A stretch of DNA of 64,000 bases from ASV31 sp965229765 (GTDB lineage: Bacteria; Pseudomonadota; Alphaproteobacteria; Rhodobacterales; Rhodobacteraceae), in contig CBDDJT010000004.1 in assembly GCA_965229765.1 (NCBI GenBank), positions 1,054,001 through 1,118,000 on the forward strand. The letters run 5' to 3'. Below are positions 1-8,250 of this stretch, piece after piece (within the stretch, counting starts at the first letter, position 1; each line of letters begins with the position of its first letter). The notes beneath the pieces were generated by a model. It searched no databases and was not told the origin of the DNA. It saw only the letters and a list, made by a program, of their open reading frames with translations. The translations under genes were made by a program, and so were the position numbers.

Positions 1-253
1 TGTGCGGCCGGTACAGGCTGAAGATGTCCTCCAGCCTGTTGACCTCGACCAGCATTCGGCGGATCGCGCGGCGGGCCACGTCGGGATCGGGATGCCAAAG
101 CGTCATCGCAGACACCCCGCCCAGAACCTCGCCTTGCCAGCGTACGGGCACCGGCGCCCCGTTCAGCCTGCCAAGCGCCAGCGCCCCCAGCGGCAGGGCA
201 AGTCCCGCCCCGACCACCCGAAGCGCGGTGCGGCGCGTCATGGCGGCGCTCAT
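1..253 (-). CDS. apbE: FAD:protein FMN transferase (ApbE family), N-terminal part
   Basis: Only the first 84 codons are inside the window; the gene runs off the left edge. The N-terminus carries twin arginines followed by a hydrophobic stretch (MTRRTALRVVGAGLALPLGA), so export by the TAT route is likely. Around residues 72-82 it reads LEDIFSLYRP, the conserved early motif of ApbE proteins. ApbE covalently attaches FMN to a threonine of exported flavoproteins. Its start overlaps the stop of the NosR-like gene by 4 bp (ATGA), and that protein carries an FMN-binding domain, so the two are an expected enzyme and substrate pair. The ATG at 253 is chosen because of the overlap; an internal ATG five codons later is possible. 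Confidence 0.85.
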   Translation of the reverse strand, partial: MSAAMTRRTALRVVGAGLALPLGALALGRLNGAPVPVRWQGEVLGGVSAMTLWHPDPDVARRAIRRMLVEVNRLEDIFSLYRPH

Positions 254-2373
254 GCCGTCACCCCGGCGGGCAGGATCAGGCCGCCCGATGTCCCGTCAGG
301 CCGCGTTCCCGCCCGCTCTCGACGCTTGCGGATCTGGGCAAGCGGCGGGCAGCGCCTGTCATCGTGGTACTCCACCTGGCAATCCAGGCACTGAAAGCAT
401 TCGGCCATCACGATCTTGCCCGACCGCTCTATCGCGCGCACCGGGCAGGACCGCTCGCAAAGATGACAGGGGTTGCCGCATTCCGGGCGGCGCTTGAGCA
501 TCTCGACAAGATGCAGCCGGTCCAGGATCGCAAGCGCCGCGCCAAGCGGACAGAGAAAGCGGCAGAAGGCCCGTTCGGTGAACAGCCCGATCAACAGGAG
601 GATCACGGCGTAGACCACATAGGGCCACCCGCGTGCGAACATCGCGGTAATGGCGGTCTTGAACGGCTCCACCTCCTGCGCGACGTGCCCGGCCTCCGGC
701 GCGAAGACGACAAGCGCAAGGATCGTTCCCAGCGCCACGTACTTGACGCTCCACAACCGGCGCTGAAGGTGCTCTTTCGGGTTCCACTGGGGCAGCCGAA
801 GCGCGTGGGCGACACGCGCAAGCAATTCCTGCAACGCCCCGAACGGACACAGCCAGCCGCAGAACACGCCGCGCCCCAGCAGCACCAGCGACACCGCGGT
901 ATAGACCGAAAGGATGACGATCAGCGGTTCTGCAAGATAGAAGGCAAGGCCAAGGTTCTCGAACGGCGCCCTGAGATAGTTGATAAGATTCACGATGGAC
1001 AGCTGTGCGCTGGCAGTCCAGCCGATCCAGACCAGCGTGAACAGAAGAAACCCGTTCCTGACATGGCGGTGCAGCCGCCGCCGCCGGCTGATCGCATCCT
1101 GGAAGGCAAGGATCAGCGTCAGTACCGCCAGCGCCGCGCACAGAATGGCGATGTCGGTCCGGCCCTCGACCCAGGGTTCCAGCCAGACCGGCGCCGGCTC
1201 GGGCTCTGGCATCAGGATCATCGAGGCCGGCAGCCGATAGGTCAGGTCGGCAAGCACGAAAGGCTCCAGCCGACCGTCAGGCAGGCGCGCCGCGGCAAGC
1301 AACTCTGCCTGCCATGGCGCCATCGGATCGAACCCGCCATCGCGCGGCAGAAGCAGCAGGTCCGCGACCCGTCCGCGCGCGGGGATCATGTCGGCCTTTT
1401 CGAACTCAAAGACCTGCCCGTCCTGCACCACCCGCACCCGGTCCAGCGAAAACCCGGCGGACAGGTTGTTGAACCGCGTGCCGCGATGGTCGTAGACGCC
1501 GCCAAGCGTGCCCACATGCACCGCCATCGTCCCCTCGGGTGTGCCGTTCACAAGCTGGTCGTAGGGTTCAAGCCCCACGCCGTTCCGGCCGACCTTCGGC
1601 GGATTGGCATAGCCGAACACCACGTCGGAATACAGCGCATCGGGCCCCCCGATGGCGGGCACCTCGGGCAGGTGATCGCCAAGGCCGGCCCGTTCCATCG
1701 CGCCCGCAAGGTCCGCGTTGGTGACGCGGGCCCGCGCAAGACCGCCCTCTGCCACCAGATCCAGCGGGCTCATCGGCCTGAAGTTGATCATGTCGATGGT
1801 CGGCTCGGTCACGATGATCTCTTCGGTGCGAAACCGCAGGACCATCCGCGCGCCTTCCTGCACCGCGTTGCGCATCGCCCGCGCCGAGATCGTGGCCCCT
1901 GCGACGAAACCGGGTGGCAACCGCCCTTCCACGCCCAGCCGCGCCTCGGTGCCTTCAAGCCCGCCAAGAAACATCACCAGCTGTGCCGTGCGCCTCTGGT
2001 CGTTGATAAGGTAGGGTTCACGGTGGAACAGCACGACTGATCCGGTGATCCGCCCCTCCAGCGTGACGCCCGCAACCACGTCAAAGGGCGTGCTGGAATA
2101 GCCGGGCGCGCGCAGCACGTCGAGCGTAGAGAAGACGTACCCGGCAAAGTCGTCGCCGCTGTAGGCCGCGGCGGAAACCGGGCCGTCATCGAGAACCATC
2201 TCGACCCGGGTCGCGCCGGGAAAGACGGCGGCCAGCACCCCGGGCGTCAGCCGTTCAAGCAGGGGCGGCGCATCGGGGTCTCCCGACTGCGCATGTGCGA
2301 TCGTTGCCGAAAGGACCCAGACCGCGGTCACCAGCAGCACAAGACCCCGTGCAAGCGCCCTAGCAGCCGGCAT
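250..2373 (-). CDS. NosR/NirI-family membrane flavo-iron-sulfur protein
   Basis: This 707-residue protein has the NosR layout. It starts with a signal segment, followed by a periplasmic FMN-binding domain with GATIS at residues 159-163, where T161 is the likely covalent FMN site. Five or so membrane segments come next, then two polyferredoxin-type CxxxCP motifs (FCGWLCPFG, FCRFLCPLG) and a C-terminal iron-sulfur region with CFQCLDC and RRCPPL. NosR passes quinol electrons to periplasmic N2O reductase, but no nosZ, nosD or nosF gene is in the window. Here it lies between a pentapeptide protein and apbE in the operon headed by soxYZ, so transfer of electrons to or from a periplasmic sulfur-carrier system is a reasonable inference. 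Its start overlaps the upstream gene's end by 14 bp. Confidence 0.85.
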   Translation of the reverse strand: MPAARALARGLVLLVTAVWVLSATIAHAQSGDPDAPPLLERLTPGVLAAVFPGATRVEMVLDDGPVSAAAYSGDDFAGYVFSTLDVLRAPGYSSTPFDVVAGVTLEGRITGSVVLFHREPYLINDQRRTAQLVMFLGGLEGTEARLGVEGRLPPGFVAGATISARAMRNAVQEGARMVLRFRTEEIIVTEPTIDMINFRPMSPLDLVAEGGLARARVTNADLAGAMERAGLGDHLPEVPAIGGPDALYSDVVFGYANPPKVGRNGVGLEPYDQLVNGTPEGTMAVHVGTLGGVYDHRGTRFNNLSAGFSLDRVRVVQDGQVFEFEKADMIPARGRVADLLLLPRDGGFDPMAPWQAELLAAARLPDGRLEPFVLADLTYRLPASMILMPEPEPAPVWLEPWVEGRTDIAILCAALAVLTLILAFQDAISRRRRLHRHVRNGFLLFTLVWIGWTASAQLSIVNLINYLRAPFENLGLAFYLAEPLIVILSVYTAVSLVLLGRGVFCGWLCPFGALQELLARVAHALRLPQWNPKEHLQRRLWSVKYVALGTILALVVFAPEAGHVAQEVEPFKTAITAMFARGWPYVVYAVILLLIGLFTERAFCRFLCPLGAALAILDRLHLVEMLKRRPECGNPCHLCERSCPVRAIERSGKIVMAECFQCLDCQVEYHDDRRCPPLAQIRKRRERAGTRPDGTSGGLILPAGVTA

Positions 2374-2920
2374 CGGAAACCGCCCCGTCCGGCATTGTCG
2401 CGTCGCACAGCACGGCGCCGTCCAGCCGCGTGTCCGCCAGAACCGCGCCCAAAAGGTTGGCGCCGTGCAGAAAGGCGCCGCCCATGTCGCCGCCGATGAC
2501 CCGCGCGCCGCCCAGATCGGCGCGGAAAAGGTTCGTCCCGCTCAGATCGGCATCCGACAGATCGGCCCGCACCAGACGCGCGCCGACAAGGTTCGCCCCG
2601 CTCAGATCCGCACCCGAAAGTCGCGCCCCGGACAGGTCGGCATAAAACAGGTTTGCACCGCGCAGGTCGGCCCCGGCCAGGTCGGCGCCCGAAAGATCCG
2701 CCCCGATCAGGCTGGCATAGTAAAGCTTGGCGCCCGTCAGGTCGGCCCCGGAAAGATCGGCCGCGCGAAGGTCCGTCCGGATTAGGTTGGCCTGCGACAG
2801 ATCACACATGCGGCACGAGATCGACGCGCGAAAACGGCTGAGGTCCTCGGGATCCCACGCCTGCGCGGGGACCGGCAAGGCACCCAGGACGGCCGCCGCC
2901 AAAGTTGCCCTGATGCTCAT
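2360..2920 (-). CDS. Secreted pentapeptide-repeat protein
   Basis: The protein has 186 residues. It begins with a signal peptide ending near PAQA, then a short stretch with a CRMC pair. From about residue 37 to the end it is built of roughly 25 pentapeptide units of the A(D/N)LSG type (for example ADLSGADLAGADLRGANL), which fold as a right-handed quadrilateral beta-helix. A longer reading frame starts at 2986, but the ATG at 2920 puts the signal peptide at the N-terminus and is preferred. It sits between soxYZ and the NosR-like gene. The function is unknown: pentapeptide proteins often act as structural or interaction scaffolds, and the placement suggests a periplasmic partner of the Sox-like carrier or of the NosR-like protein. 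Confidence 0.85.
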   Translation of the reverse strand: MSIRATLAAAVLGALPVPAQAWDPEDLSRFRASISCRMCDLSQANLIRTDLRAADLSGADLTGAKLYYASLIGADLSGADLAGADLRGANLFYADLSGARLSGADLSGANLVGARLVRADLSDADLSGTNLFRADLGGARVIGGDMGGAFLHGANLLGAVLADTRLDGAVLCDATMPDGAVSDAGC

Positions 2921-3013
2921 TGCCCCGCGCCCGCCGCACGCGGACCCATGTGGTTGCGTCCTGTCCGGCGACACGGGCCGAGACATCCCTTCTTCCCTCC
3001 AGAGGCGCGAGGC

Positions 3014-3844
3014 CTACCCAACTGCGATCGTGGCCTCGCCCGTATACCGGTCCGACGTCGTGTCGATCCATTCGAACTCCAGCCGCGTGGTCTGATCCAC
3101 CTTCAGGAAGAACGCGAAATAGGGATTGGCCGAGACCGCGGGCTCCAGCTTGGCGGCAAACGCCTGGCGGCCATTGGCATGGCAGCGGAACCATTCGGCG
3201 ATCCGCACCGGGATGATCAGGCCCTGGGAATTGTGGCGAAACCCCGTTTCCATCGGATGTCCGATGATCGTGCGGATCTCGACCGCCTCTCCGGCGGTGG
3301 TGCTTTCGGGCACGGCCAGGCGGATGCGCGGGGACCATCCGGGCGGAAACTGGTCGTTCGCCACCGCGTCCTCGCAGGCGCCATAGGTCACGTCCACCTT
3401 GCGCACGCCCTTGAATACCTCGCCCGACGCCATCTTCACCACAACGGTGATGTCCTGGTAGGCGTCGATCCGCACGCGGGTGGAAAAGGTGGCCTCGGCG
3501 CACTCGGTGCTGAAATAGACCTTGGCGATACGCGGACGCGGGTTGCGCTCGGCATAGACCGCCACGACCTCGGGGTAATCCAGCCCGGTCATCGTGCAGG
3601 GAACCGTCACGCTCAGCGGCACCGATTTTCCGGAATCCGAAAAGTCGGGCATGTCGATCAGCACGTCGCCCTCGGGAACATCGCCTATGCCGAAATCGTC
3701 GGCGATGGCCGCGCGCACGTCATCCTCCCACGCGCGCACAGGGCCCGGCACCCCCAACGCGGCAAGCGCGACCGTACCCGCGCACATCGCGCGACGCGAG
3801 ATCCCGCTCCTTCCGGGCCGGTCCCGTCTGCCTCGATCGGTCAC
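3014..3844 (-). CDS. soxYZ: SoxY-SoxZ fusion, periplasmic sulfur carrier
   Basis: This is a 276-residue TAT-exported protein (SRRAMCAG near the N-terminus) in which a SoxY-like half is followed by a SoxZ half. The SoxZ half is well conserved, with IIGHPMETG and ANPYFAFF. SoxY normally ends in a GGCGG swinging arm whose cysteine holds the sulfur substrate. Here the equivalent site reads TYGACED and is internal, at the junction with SoxZ. It resembles the SoxYZ-like carriers reported beside quinoprotein dehydrogenases. The GTG at 3844 is chosen because AGGAG lies 8 bases upstream and the TAT motif then has normal length; an upstream GTG at 3922 is the alternative. It is the first gene of the leftward operon, divergent from the cytochrome-soxF-soxXA operon. 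Confidence 0.85.
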   Translation of the reverse strand: MTDRGRRDRPGRSGISRRAMCAGTVALAALGVPGPVRAWEDDVRAAIADDFGIGDVPEGDVLIDMPDFSDSGKSVPLSVTVPCTMTGLDYPEVVAVYAERNPRPRIAKVYFSTECAEATFSTRVRIDAYQDITVVVKMASGEVFKGVRKVDVTYGACEDAVANDQFPPGWSPRIRLAVPESTTAGEAVEIRTIIGHPMETGFRHNSQGLIIPVRIAEWFRCHANGRQAFAAKLEPAVSANPYFAFFLKVDQTTRLEFEWIDTTSDRYTGEATIAVG

Positions 3845-3916
3845 TCTGCGCTCTCCTGTCGGTCTTGTCCCGGCACGATCTCGAACGGCATTCTGGGGGA
3901 AACGCGGGCGAATGTA

Positions 3917-3950
3917 ATCCACTAAGCCAGTGCACTTTCAAATAGTGGAT
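3917..3950. promoter_or_regulatory. Inverted repeat between divergent Sox-like operons, candidate operator
   Basis: ATCCACTA at 3917-3924 and its exact complement TAGTGGAT at 3943-3950 form an 8-bp inverted repeat with an 18-base spacer. It lies between the two divergent start codons (3844 and 4017), where both promoters must be. No regulator gene is adjacent, so the binding protein is unknown. Confidence 0.4.
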
Positions 3951-4016
3951 ATTCGGACTTCCAAAGACCTCGTGTGCGAGTATCGGTCGAAACGGGGTGC
4001 ATCCGCAGGAGAGGTG

Positions 4017-4316
4017 ATGTTCAAGGGCCTGATAACGCTGGCTTTGCTGTGCGCGGGTGGTGCTGCCGCCGCGCAGTCCGCGACAGCGCAGGTGACCTAT
4101 GTGTCCTGTGCGGTTTGCCACGGTGACGCACAGGCCGACGGCGCGATCCCCGCGATCGCGGGACGGTCGTATGACATGCTTCGGGCGTCGCTGGACGGCT
4201 TCGCGGCGGACGCCGGAACGGCAACCATCATGCACCGCTTCATCACGGCCCTGACACCGTCCGAGATCGAGGATCTCGCGCGCCATGTGTCGGGCCTTGA
4301 AGGCGCGGCGCAATGA
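4017..4316 (+). CDS. Small periplasmic monoheme cytochrome c
   Basis: The protein has 99 residues. A cleavable signal peptide (about residues 1-20) is followed by one heme-binding motif, CAVCH at residues 31-35, and a C-terminal helix with a methionine (TIMHRF) that could be the sixth heme ligand. It is the likely electron acceptor of the flavoprotein encoded next, with which it overlaps by 4 bp (ATGA); flavocytochrome c sulfide dehydrogenases consist of exactly such a pair. The ATG at 4017 has AGGAGAGG just upstream. SoxE of classical sox clusters is larger and diheme, so I describe it only as the cytochrome subunit. Confidence 0.85.
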   Translation: MFKGLITLALLCAGGAAAAQSATAQVTYVSCAVCHGDAQADGAIPAIAGRSYDMLRASLDGFAADAGTATIMHRFITALTPSEIEDLARHVSGLEGAAQ

Positions 4317-5590
4317 CCGGCCCGACCCGACGCCAGGCGCTGGCCATGGCGGGATCGGCGGCATCGGCAGGCCTGCTTGCCGCGCCCGCACTCTCGTCGG
4401 GCGGCGGCCATGTCGTGGTCATCGGTGGCGGGTTCGGCGGCACCGCCGCCGCCCGGACACTGAAGGAAATCGCGCCCCAGACCGACGTGACGCTTCTGGT
4501 CGACGGCGACCGTTTCTCCACCTGCCCGTTTTCCAACCTCGTCCTTGCGGATGAGATCCCGATGTCGCGGATCACCTTCGGATATGACGCCGTGGCGGCT
4601 GCCGGGGTCATGGTGCGCGTCGGAACGGCCGTGGAAATCGACGCCGCGCGAAAGACCGTCGCACTGGCCGGCGGCGACCAGATCGGATTTGACCGCGCGA
4701 TCGTTTCCCCCGGCATCGACCTGAACTTCGATGCCATCCCAGGCTATGACGCCGACGCGGCTCAGCACATGCCGCACGCATGGAAGGCCGGTGCCCAGAC
4801 AGAACTCCTGCGCGACCAGATCGGCGCGATGCCACAGGGCGGCACCTTCGTGATGTCGGTGCCCAACAACCCCTACCGCTGCCCGCCCGGCCCCTATGAA
4901 AGGGCCAGCCTTGTCGCCCACCGTCTCAACCGGATCAATCCGACGGCCAAGATCATCATCGTGGACGGCAAGGACAGCTTTTCCAAGCAATCCTTGTTCA
5001 TGGAAGGCTGGGACCGGCTTTATCCCGGCATGATCACCCACGTGCCCTTTGCCGAGAACGGCGGCGTGAAGGGCGTCGATGCTGCCACGCTGACGGTCGA
5101 GACCGCGTTCGAGACCTTCCGGGGCGACGTCGTGAACGTGATCCCGCCGCAGACGGCCGCCAAGGTCGCGTTGCGGTCCGGCCTCGCGGGCGATGGCGAC
5201 TGGTGCCAGATCGATCAGGCGACGTTCGAATCCGAAACCGCGCCGGGCGTGCATGTGCTGGGTGACGCGGCCATCGTGGGCGACATGCCCAAAAGCGGCT
5301 TTTCGGCCTCTGTCCAGGGCGCGGTCTGCGCGCATGTGGTCGCCAGCCTTCTGAACGGGTCCGAACTGACGTCCGATGCCGTGCTGCTCAATACCTGTTA
5401 CAGCCTGCTTTCCCCCGACTACGGGATCTCCGTCGCCGGGGTGTACCGGGTGAATGCCGATGGGCGCCTGAAATCGGTCCGCGATGCCGGCGGCACCAGC
5501 CCGGTTGCCGCTGATGATGGCGTCCGGCAGGCCGAGGCGGGATTTGCGTTAAGCTGGTATGACACTCTGACGCGTCAGCTTTTTGGCTAG
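4313..5590 (+). CDS. soxF: Sulfide dehydrogenase flavoprotein subunit (FCSD/SoxF type)
   Basis: This 425-residue protein has twin arginines near the N-terminus (TRRQALAM) and a hydrophobic segment, followed by an FAD-binding GGGFGG motif near residue 40. The two cysteines that form the redox disulfide of flavocytochrome c are present in their usual settings, TCPFSN and NTCYSL followed by PDYGISV. The family oxidises sulfide or sulfane sulfur in the periplasm and passes electrons to a cytochrome c, here the product of the gene just upstream. It begins inside the cytochrome's stop codon and is followed nine bases later by soxX. Identification as FccB/SoxF is firm; the true substrate in a locus without SoxB is not. 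Confidence 0.9.
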   Translation: MTGPTRRQALAMAGSAASAGLLAAPALSSGGGHVVVIGGGFGGTAAARTLKEIAPQTDVTLLVDGDRFSTCPFSNLVLADEIPMSRITFGYDAVAAAGVMVRVGTAVEIDAARKTVALAGGDQIGFDRAIVSPGIDLNFDAIPGYDADAAQHMPHAWKAGAQTELLRDQIGAMPQGGTFVMSVPNNPYRCPPGPYERASLVAHRLNRINPTAKIIIVDGKDSFSKQSLFMEGWDRLYPGMITHVPFAENGGVKGVDAATLTVETAFETFRGDVVNVIPPQTAAKVALRSGLAGDGDWCQIDQATFESETAPGVHVLGDAAIVGDMPKSGFSASVQGAVCAHVVASLLNGSELTSDAVLLNTCYSLLSPDYGISVAGVYRVNADGRLKSVRDAGGTSPVAADDGVRQAEAGFALSWYDTLTRQLFG

Positions 5591-5599
5591 GACAACACG

Positions 5600-6028
5600 G
5601 TGAAGGGCACGTCGATCCGGTTCGCGTCGCTGGTCTGTGCGGCATCTCTGGCGGGGCTTGCCGCCGCATCGGACGAGACATCGCATCCGCCCCTGACGGA
5701 TCAGGCGGGCGACCCGGACCGCGGGCGCGAGATCGTCCGCGATACGTCGCGGGCCAGTTGCCTGATCTGTCACAGCATCTCCGCCCTGCCGGACCGTGAC
5801 CAGGGCGAACTGGGGCCGCCGCTCGATGGTGTGGGCTCGATCCATCCGGACGAAGAGTTGCGGCAACGGATCATCGACGCCCGCCGGATCTCGCCCGACA
5901 CGATCATGCCGCCCTACTATGCGACGGACGGGCTTTACCGCGTCGGCGCAAGGTGGGCGGGCCAGACGATCTATTCCGCGCAGGACGTCGAGGATGTGGT
6001 CGCCTTTCTCATGACGCTGGTGGACTGA
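5600..6028 (+). CDS. soxX: Sulfur oxidation cytochrome c SoxX
   Basis: The protein has 142 residues and starts with GTG. After a signal peptide it carries one heme motif, CLICH at residues 54-58, then the SoxX-typical GPPLDGVG segment and MPPYY with M103 as the likely distal heme ligand. SoxX pairs with SoxA to form the SoxAX complex, which couples a sulfur compound to the cysteine of the SoxY carrier. It is followed by soxA after one base, in line with joint production of the complex. Length and motif order match ordinary SoxX proteins. Confidence 0.92.
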   Translation: MKGTSIRFASLVCAASLAGLAAASDETSHPPLTDQAGDPDRGREIVRDTSRASCLICHSISALPDRDQGELGPPLDGVGSIHPDEELRQRIIDARRISPDTIMPPYYATDGLYRVGARWAGQTIYSAQDVEDVVAFLMTLVD

Positions 6029-6029
6029 G

Positions 6030-6815
6030 ATGCCGCGCCCGATCGTCCGGCCTCTCGTGTGCTTCCTGCTGTTGACGGCCCCCGCCTTGGCGCAGGACGC
6101 GGCCGGTGACGCGCCGGTCTCGGGCTATGCCTTCATGGAACCCTCGACGCGCGAACTTCAGGATGACGACTTCCTGAACCCTGCGTTCTTTCTTGTGGAA
6201 GAGGGCCTTTCGCTCTGGAACGCGGACTGGCCCGGCACGGGGCCGGGGGCGGGCTCTTGCCGTGCGTGCCATGGCAACCCGGAAAGCCTGCGGGGGGTCG
6301 CCGCGCGCTACCCTGTGTCCGATCCCGAACGCGGCGGCGTGGTCAATCTGGAACTGAAGATCAACCAAGAGATCGCCGAACGGCTGGGCGCCGCACCGCT
6401 GCCCTACGAGTCAGAGGCGCTCTTGGCCCTCACCGCCCTCGTGGGCTACCAGTCGCGCGGTCTGCCCATGCAGCTTGAAATGGACGAAACCGTTCAGGAA
6501 TGGGCCGCCCGGGGGCAGAGGATTTTCGAGACCCGGCGCGGCCAGTTGAACCTGTCCTGCAAGGACTGCCATCAGGACCACTGGGGAGAGAAGCTGCGCG
6601 GCGATACCATCAGCCAGGGGCAGGTCAACGCGTTTCCGATCTTCCGGCTGACATGGGACGAGGTCGGCTCACGTCACCGGATGTTCACCTGGTGCATGGA
6701 GGCCGTCCGCGCAGAGCCGTATGACTATGGCTCTGACGCCTACCTCGCGCTTGAAACCTATCTTGTCCTTCGCGGACAGGGCCTTCCGGTCGAAACTCCG
6801 GGGGTGCGCAGATAA
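6030..6815 (+). CDS. soxA: Sulfur oxidation diheme cytochrome c SoxA
   Basis: The protein has 261 residues and a signal peptide ending near ALA-QD. It has two heme motifs, CRACH at 77-81 and CKDCH at 177-181, so it is the diheme form. The active-site heme ligand cysteine is C222 in WCMEAVRAEPYDYGS, matching the SoxA signature in which this cysteine becomes a persulfide. With SoxX it forms the thiosulfate-conjugating SoxAX enzyme. The acceptor is probably the SoxYZ fusion encoded by the divergent operon, since no separate soxY or soxZ is present. SoxB, which releases sulfate from the carrier, is missing from the window. Confidence 0.93.
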   Translation: MPRPIVRPLVCFLLLTAPALAQDAAGDAPVSGYAFMEPSTRELQDDDFLNPAFFLVEEGLSLWNADWPGTGPGAGSCRACHGNPESLRGVAARYPVSDPERGGVVNLELKINQEIAERLGAAPLPYESEALLALTALVGYQSRGLPMQLEMDETVQEWAARGQRIFETRRGQLNLSCKDCHQDHWGEKLRGDTISQGQVNAFPIFRLTWDEVGSRHRMFTWCMEAVRAEPYDYGSDAYLALETYLVLRGQGLPVETPGVRR

Positions 6816-6864
6816 CGGCCTTGCGCCACGGGCGCTTTACCACAACAGCAACCAGATCAAGGGA

Positions 6865-8175
6865 ATGATGATGAAGAAATGGCTGGTCGTGACCGGAGTA
6901 TCAGTTGCCGCAATCGCGGCGGCGGGCATCTATGCGGCAGATGTCTTCCCCGGCGAGATCGCCCCGATCGCCGCGGCCGATCTGCCAGAGCCCACCGACG
7001 AACAGCTGATTATGGGTGAGAACCTGGCAAAGCTGGGTGACTGTTCGGCCTGCCACACGCCCGTGGGCAGCCGCGACATGATTGGCGGGGTCGGGCTGCC
7101 GACACCGTTCGGCACCATCTACGCGACCAATATCACCCCCGATCCGGACACCGGGATCGGTGCGTGGTCCTACGCCGCATTCGAGCGCGCGATGCGTGAC
7201 GGGGTCGACCGCGAGGGCAGGCATCTCTATCCCGCGTTCCCCTATGACCATTTCGCCGGGATGACCGACGACGACCTGATGGCGCTTTATCTCTATCTGA
7301 TGACGCTGGATCCGGTCCCGGCAGGGCGTACCGCGAACGACCTTGGCTTTCCCTTCTCGTTCCGGCCGCTTCTGGCGGGGTGGAAGGTCCTGTTCCACGA
7401 CCCTCAGCCCTGGACGCCGAACCCCGACTTCGACGAGGAAGAGAACCGCGGCGCCTATCTGGCCGAGACGGTGGCCCATTGCGGCGCCTGTCACTCGCCC
7501 CGAAACGCCTTTGGCGCGGTAATGGCCGACAACACGTTCGAAGGCGGCGAGGCAGAGGGTTGGCTGGTGCCGCCGCTGGCCGGGGCCTCGATCTCGCCCG
7601 CGGCGTGGGACGAAGACAGCTATGCCGACTACCTCTTCGACGGGTGGAGCGAATTGCACGGCATCGCGGGCGGGCCGATGACGCCCGTGGTCGACCACCT
7701 CTACGAGGCCGACGAGGACGACGTGTTTGCCATCGCGGTCTGGCTGGCGCGCATCACCCCGCCGCTGGACGAGGACGCGCGCGATGCCGTGGTCGAAACG
7801 ATTTCGGCGCTCGACCTGCCGGAAAGCTTCGATGGCGTGGTGGACGCCGGCGCCCCCGCGGATGTCCTGCGCGGCGCCGAGGTGTTCAGGGCCAGTTGCC
7901 TGAAATGTCACAAGGAACGGATTTCCGAAAGCCAGCCGGTCTCGCTTGGCCTGACCTATTCGGTGAACGCGCCAAAGCCCACGAACCTTTTCAACGCCAT
8001 TCGGCACGGCATCGAACCCGGGCTCGGGTCCACCTCGCGCAAGATGCAGCCGGTGTCCCTGCCGCCAGCGGACATGGCGGCTGTCGCCGCTTTCGTCCGC
8101 TGGCAGTTCACCGATCTTCCCGCCTGGACGGACCTGGACGCACAGGCCGCCGCCGCCGCCGAAGCCGCCCATTGA
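6865..8175 (+). CDS. Triheme cytochrome c, alcohol/aldehyde dehydrogenase type
   Basis: The protein has about 436 residues with an N-terminal membrane anchor or signal (residues 3-25). It contains three heme motifs, CSACH, CGACH and CLKCH, spaced as in the triheme cytochrome subunits that accept electrons from periplasmic molybdenum or quinoprotein dehydrogenases and hand them to the respiratory chain. Three consecutive ATG codons (6865, 6868, 6871) could start it; the reading frame is open further upstream but overlaps soxA. It lies 49 bases after soxA on the same strand and converges on a molybdenum hydroxylase pair, so it could serve either the Sox-like locus or that enzyme. The family fit favours the hydroxylase. 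Confidence 0.85.
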   Translation: MMMKKWLVVTGVSVAAIAAAGIYAADVFPGEIAPIAAADLPEPTDEQLIMGENLAKLGDCSACHTPVGSRDMIGGVGLPTPFGTIYATNITPDPDTGIGAWSYAAFERAMRDGVDREGRHLYPAFPYDHFAGMTDDDLMALYLYLMTLDPVPAGRTANDLGFPFSFRPLLAGWKVLFHDPQPWTPNPDFDEEENRGAYLAETVAHCGACHSPRNAFGAVMADNTFEGGEAEGWLVPPLAGASISPAAWDEDSYADYLFDGWSELHGIAGGPMTPVVDHLYEADEDDVFAIAVWLARITPPLDEDARDAVVETISALDLPESFDGVVDAGAPADVLRGAEVFRASCLKCHKERISESQPVSLGLTYSVNAPKPTNLFNAIRHGIEPGLGSTSRKMQPVSLPPADMAAVAAFVRWQFTDLPAWTDLDAQAAAAAEAAH

Positions 8176-8179
8176 AAAA

Positions 8180-8195
8180 GGCCCCTTACGGGGCC
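8180..8195. terminator. GC hairpin between convergent genes
   Basis: GGCCCC at 8180-8185 pairs with GGGGCC at 8190-8195 around a TTAC loop. Read leftward it is followed by a run of T, so it can back up termination of the molybdenum hydroxylase operon. Confidence 0.55.
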
Positions 8196-8215
8196 CGTCA
8201 CGTCCAGCCGGAAAA

Positions 8216-8241
8216 AAGTGGGGCCCTTTCGGGCCCCACTT
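8216..8241 (-). terminator. Rho-independent terminator of the molybdenum hydroxylase operon
   Basis: AAGTGGGGCCC at 8216-8226 and GGGCCCCACTT at 8231-8241 form a perfect 11-bp stem with a four-base loop, 10 bases past the stop of the leftward gene. Read leftward the stem runs into six T residues, a textbook intrinsic terminator. Read rightward it lacks a T run. Confidence 0.85.
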
Positions 8242-8250
8242 CTGTCTGTG

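Noticed and set aside
250..2373. Calling the NosR-like gene a nitrous oxide reduction gene
   Set aside because: No nosZ, nosD, nosF, nosY or nosL is present, and the neighbours are Sox-type. The family name is used only for architecture.
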